Of a DNA stretch of 64,000 nucleotides, positions 61,304 through 64,000 are shown in pieces; positions within the stretch are counted from its first letter, which is position 1; every line of letters begins with the position of its first letter. Below the pieces are notes generated by a model. That model had not been told where the DNA came from and ran no database searches. It saw only the letters and a list, made by a program, of their open reading frames with translations. The DNA comes from Acidobacteriota bacterium (GTDB lineage: Bacteria; Acidobacteriota; Vicinamibacteria; Vicinamibacterales; UBA8438). The stretch is from assembly GCA_011523845.1 (NCBI GenBank), contig WTFV01000225.1, positions 35,463-99,462 of the forward strand. The letters run 5' to 3'. Made by a program: the position numbers and the translations under genes.

Positions 61304-63060
61304 TGGTCCGCCTGCCGGAGCGTTCGCCCCGTCCCTTCCCGCAAGGTGAACCAGCGGCCGGCCGCCAGGTCGGTCCATTCCTCTACCCGGCCGCCGGGCC
61401 AGAGCACTTCGACACGCTGCACCGCCGTTGCCCGTCCGAGCCCGACCAGCACCCGCGGATCGCTGGCGGAAGCATAGCTGCCGTCGCTGCCCACCCGTCG
61501 CCAGAGCACCGGATGGCCGGCGTCCCGGAAGACGCCGACCCTGGCTCCGAGCATGTCCCGGGGCGGCTCGCCGCCGACGAGCCGCAGACCGAGCCAGTGG
61601 TTCCGGTTGCCGACCTCGTTCAGAAGAAGCCGCGCCGGGCCGTTGTTGTTGCCGATGACGACGTCGACGTCCCCGTCGTTGTCCAGGTCTCCGAAGGCCG
61701 CGCCGCGGCTGACCTCCGAGCGCCGGAGCGCCGCGCCCGCCCGCGCGCCGGCGTCCTCGAACCGGCCGTCGCCCACGTTTCGGAACAACTGGTTGCGCTG
61801 GTGCAGCGGGAACGGATCTCCCGCCTGCAGCAGCGGCTGCAGGACGCTGACCGCGCCGTTCACGGCCAGCAGGTCCAGCCAGCCGTCGTTGTCGGCATCG
61901 AACCAGCGCGCCCCGAACCCCGTGAACGGCACGCTCGGCGCCCCCAGCCGGGCGCGCGCGCTCCGATCCTCGAACCTGCCCGTCCCGTCGTTGACGTACA
62001 ACGTGTTGGTCTCGTTGTCGAGGTGCGTCACGAACAGATCGGCATCGCCGTCGTTGTCGAAGTCCCCCGCATCGACACCCATGCCGGCTTCCGCCATGCC
62101 GGCGTGATTCAGCGCGACGCCCGCCAGCAGCGCTTCGTCGCGGAAGGTGCCGTCGCGCCGATTGATCCACAACTGGTTGTCGTCGCCGTCGTTGGCGACG
62201 TAGACGTCCACCCATCCGTCGCCGTTCAGGTCGTCGGCGACGACGCCGAGCGCCCGGCCGTAGGCGCTCGCAATCTGCGACTCGGCCGTGACGTCGGCGA
62301 AGGTGCCGTCGCCGCGGTTGCGGTAGAGCCGGTCGGGCACCGGCAGGTACCGCTGCGGTCCGCAGTAGTTCCGAACGCCGGTCGGCGTCGAGCAGTCGGC
62401 GTCGCCGCCGGGACGGTGATCGACGTAGTTGCCGACGTACAGGTCGAGCCAGCCGTCGCGGTCGAAGTCGAGAAAGGAAGCCGAGAGCCCCCAACGGGCA
62501 TGATCGGTCCCGGTCCGGCGCGAGACGTCCGTGAACGTCCCGTCGCCGTTGTTGCGAAGCATGCGGTTCGGACCGAGGCGGGTGAGATAGAGATCGATCC
62601 AGCCGTCGTTGTCGAAATCCCCCGTCGCGGCGCCCATGCCGTAGCCCGGCGCCTCCAGACCGCTTCCCGCCGTGACGTCGGCGAACCGGAGCGTGCGGGA
62701 GCCGTCGGCATGGACGACGAGATCGTTTCGGTACAGCCGGTCCGTCAACGGAAACGGCTCTTCCGCCACCCCGGCGGCCTCCTCCGCCCCGGATCCGGTG
62801 TCGAGCGGACGCCCCTGCGGAAAATAGACGTCGAGGTCTCCGTCGTTGTCGAAATCCAGTAGCGCGACACCGGGCGCGAAGATCTCGGCGAAGTCGTAGT
62901 TGCCCGACATCCCGTTGAAGTGGACGAAGTCGATGCCGGCCGCGGCCGTGCCGTCCGTGAACCACTCCGCCCCGGATCCGCCGGTAACCCCGGCCGTACG
63001 ACCCGCCGAGAGCGCGAGCGCGATCCCGAGAACGACCGCGCCCGGCGGCAACGAGCGCAT
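61300..63060 (-). CDS. FG-GAP (VCBS) repeat protein with ASPIC/UnbV domain (pair 2)
   Basis: The 586-residue product has a Sec signal (PPGAVVLGIALALSAG) and no lipobox, then FG-GAP repeats (DFDNDGDLDVY, DFDNDGWIDLY, DFDRDGWLDLY, DLNGDGWVDVY, DFDNDGDADLF, DADNDGWLDLL, DLDNDGDVDVV) and a C-terminal ASPIC/UnbV domain (LGLRLVGGEPPRDMLGARV, VLWPGGRVEEW). It is a paralogue of the protein at 57831. As the first gene of the four-gene chain it likely carries the promoter. The ATG at 63060 begins the signal peptide. Confidence 0.92.
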   Translation of the reverse strand: MRSLPPGAVVLGIALALSAGRTAGVTGGSGAEWFTDGTAAAGIDFVHFNGMSGNYDFAEIFAPGVALLDFDNDGDLDVYFPQGRPLDTGSGAEEAAGVAEEPFPLTDRLYRNDLVVHADGSRTLRFADVTAGSGLEAPGYGMGAATGDFDNDGWIDLYLTRLGPNRMLRNNGDGTFTDVSRRTGTDHARWGLSASFLDFDRDGWLDLYVGNYVDHRPGGDADCSTPTGVRNYCGPQRYLPVPDRLYRNRGDGTFADVTAESQIASAYGRALGVVADDLNGDGWVDVYVANDGDDNQLWINRRDGTFRDEALLAGVALNHAGMAEAGMGVDAGDFDNDGDADLFVTHLDNETNTLYVNDGTGRFEDRSARARLGAPSVPFTGFGARWFDADNDGWLDLLAVNGAVSVLQPLLQAGDPFPLHQRNQLFRNVGDGRFEDAGARAGAALRRSEVSRGAAFGDLDNDGDVDVVIGNNNGPARLLLNEVGNRNHWLGLRLVGGEPPRDMLGARVGVFRDAGHPVLWRRVGSDGSYASASDPRVLVGLGRATAVQRVEVLWPGGRVEEWTDLAAGRWFTLREGTGRTLRQADH

Positions 63061-63211
63061 GCCGTGAAAGATACACCGCACTCCGGAAAGTTCGCGCCCG
63101 TGCGCCGGCGCCTCGTGTCGGACCATCCGGTCGTGACCGCGGCCCCTTCCCTCTACGGAAAGGGGCCGCCAGCATACCCGGATCGTCGTCGCAACCGGGA
63201 TTCCTCCGGCC

Positions 63212-63317
63212 GGCGCCCCGAAACGCCTCGCAAGCTCGGCGTTTCGGCCCATCCCCCCCGCTCCATGAGCTTGCGCCTCGGCACTTCGCTTCGCTGCGTC
63301 CCGCGGCGCAAGCTCCT
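63212..63317 (-). repeat. Family A dispersed repeat, copy 3
   Basis: On the minus strand the element reads AGGAGCTTGCGCCGCGGGAC, then CTCATGGAGCGGGGGGGATG, then CCGAAACGCC-GAGCTTGCGA-GGCGTTTCGG, and ends GGCGC. It is about 85-90 percent like the copy at 20192 by eye. It lies in the 269-base gap between the UnbV gene (start at 63060) and the TonB fragment (stop at 63330); the rest of that gap shows no gene. Confidence 0.8.
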
Positions 63318-63329
63318 GGCCGGCGTCGA

Positions 63330-63962
63330 TCAGAAGCTGAACGTCGTCCCGACCTTGAACATCCGTCCCTGCATGATTCGCGTGGGCGCGAGCCAGGAAG
63401 GCCCGAACGTCGTCGTCCACGACAGCGCCGCGTCGGTGTTGAAGAAGTTGTAGACGGCGGCGTTGACCTGCACGCGTCCATCTCCCACGCTCAGGCTCTT
63501 GGAGAACCGCACGTCCAACTGGTTGACACGCTCGCCGTACTCCGTCCCCGGCGCGATCAGGTGGACGCTTCTGCCCCCGCCCGTCAATGGCCGGCCGAGT
63601 CCGGTGACGGCGCTGTCGGTGACGAAGTAGCTCGCCAGCATCTCGGGCCCGGCGCGATTCTGCCACACCGCGCTCACGCTCAGGTCCCACGGCAGGGGAT
63701 ACGTGACGAGAGCCTTGAAATCCGGCTGATAGGGCGGCCGTACGGAGCAGTAGTTCGTGCTCGGAAACGAAGCCACTCTCGTTTCGCCGACCCGTCCGGC
63801 CGAGGTGACGGCGTTCGAGCCGATGTTCGCATGCTCGATGATGCCGCAGTAGTCCGTGCGCTCGCGCCCGAAGCTGACCCCGCCGTTGAATATGCCGCCG
63901 TTGGGGAGCCGCCCCTGCAGGGATGCGTCCACGCCGGTGTACACGCTCATGCATCCCCTCAT
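63330..63962 (-). CDS. TonB-dependent receptor, C-terminal part at window edge
   Basis: The 210 residues are the end of an Oar-like TonB-dependent receptor barrel: VYTGVDASLQGRLPNGGIFN, GGVSFGRERTDYCGIIEHAN, YQPDFKALVTYPLPWDLSVS, RVNQLDVRFSKSLSVGDGRV, and a terminal MFKVGTTFSF with the aromatic end. The rest of the protein should lie beyond the window. In the same frame, however, a TGA occurs at 63978-63980, just before the first ATG, so either the gene is broken there or a frameshift lies in the last 40 bases. TonB receptors of this type often stand beside UnbV/TPR genes in Acidobacteriota. Confidence 0.65.
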   Translation of the reverse strand: MRGCMSVYTGVDASLQGRLPNGGIFNGGVSFGRERTDYCGIIEHANIGSNAVTSAGRVGETRVASFPSTNYCSVRPPYQPDFKALVTYPLPWDLSVSAVWQNRAGPEMLASYFVTDSAVTGLGRPLTGGGRSVHLIAPGTEYGERVNQLDVRFSKSLSVGDGRVQVNAAVYNFFNTDAALSWTTTFGPSWLAPTRIMQGRMFKVGTTFSF

Positions 63963-64000
63963 TTTGCATGCGTCAGATCACGCCGAAGACCTCTCGATAC

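Noticed and set aside
59591..63481. Single leftward frame of 1296 codons spanning the TPR gene and the region upstream
   Set aside because: Only the last 570 codons have TPR homology. Upstream the true coding frame is that of the UnbV protein, shown by its DxDxDG repeats.

Overview
The window is GC-rich bacterial chromosome with densely packed genes and many 4-base start/stop overlaps. Several gene types together point to Acidobacteriota, probably the Vicinamibacteria. These are a PadR regulator coupled to a long double-FtsX permease of the acidobacterial duplicated orphan permease type, TonB receptors with an N-terminal carboxypeptidase-like domain, paired TPR and FG-GAP/UnbV lipoproteins, and quinoprotein dehydrogenases. 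This is an inference from gene content. There is no rRNA, tRNA or ribosomal protein gene to anchor it.

Left part (1-20 kb). An AAA_14/DUF4143 ATPase fragment with a palindrome at its promoter and a class A beta-lactamase-like hydrolase come first. Then follow a BrnT/CopG toxin-antitoxin pair, a cytochrome c-PQQ fusion dehydrogenase, a frameshifted VapC, and a scrap of group II intron maturase behind a signal peptide. Next are the padR-permease operon with a perfect operator-like repeat over its start codon, two secreted unknowns, a broken Doc toxin with its antitoxin, and a second PQQ dehydrogenase. The part ends with a DUF4258/GNAT/VapBC cluster, a 945-residue TonB receptor and a DUF3052 protein. 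Toxin-antitoxin pairs and their remains are unusually frequent here.

Middle (20-48 kb). ParDE runs into an ADP-forming acyl-CoA synthetase. This is followed by a two-gene unit: a P-loop NTPase overlapping a protein with near-identical 41-residue TPR repeats. That unit is the best candidate for an uncharacterised regulated or conflict system. Next are a radical SAM enzyme resembling the tetraether/membrane-spanning lipid synthase group, AlkB, a sarcosine-oxidase-like flavoprotein, MsrP and MsrQ, two glycosyltransferases, a SET-domain protein and several conserved unknowns. A lipid-modification cluster follows: an FAD protein and DUF1365 on one strand, with two cyclopropane-synthase-like methyltransferases and a DUF1295 protein on the other. 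DUF983 and an MFS exporter close this part.

Right part (48-64 kb). A redoxin-DsbD fusion is read through an in-frame TGA in a W-U-P-Y-C motif, with a perfect hairpin just after it, so it is almost certainly a selenoprotein. Further on are DUF3891, a HupE-like membrane protein, a beta-barrel, a phosphotriesterase-homology lipoprotein, and a spermidine-synthase-like membrane fusion. Two tandem TPR/UnbV gene pairs are chained by start/stop overlaps, and the window ends on the C-terminal part of a TonB receptor.

Two families of dispersed intergenic repeats run through the window. Family B is about 155-170 bp with terminal inverted repeats around GAGCCCGTGG (five copies, one between msrP and msrQ). 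Family A is about 105-115 bp with two hairpins (three copies). Local tandem repeats occur at 28.4 and 31.1 kb. None of these has an obvious transposase nearby.
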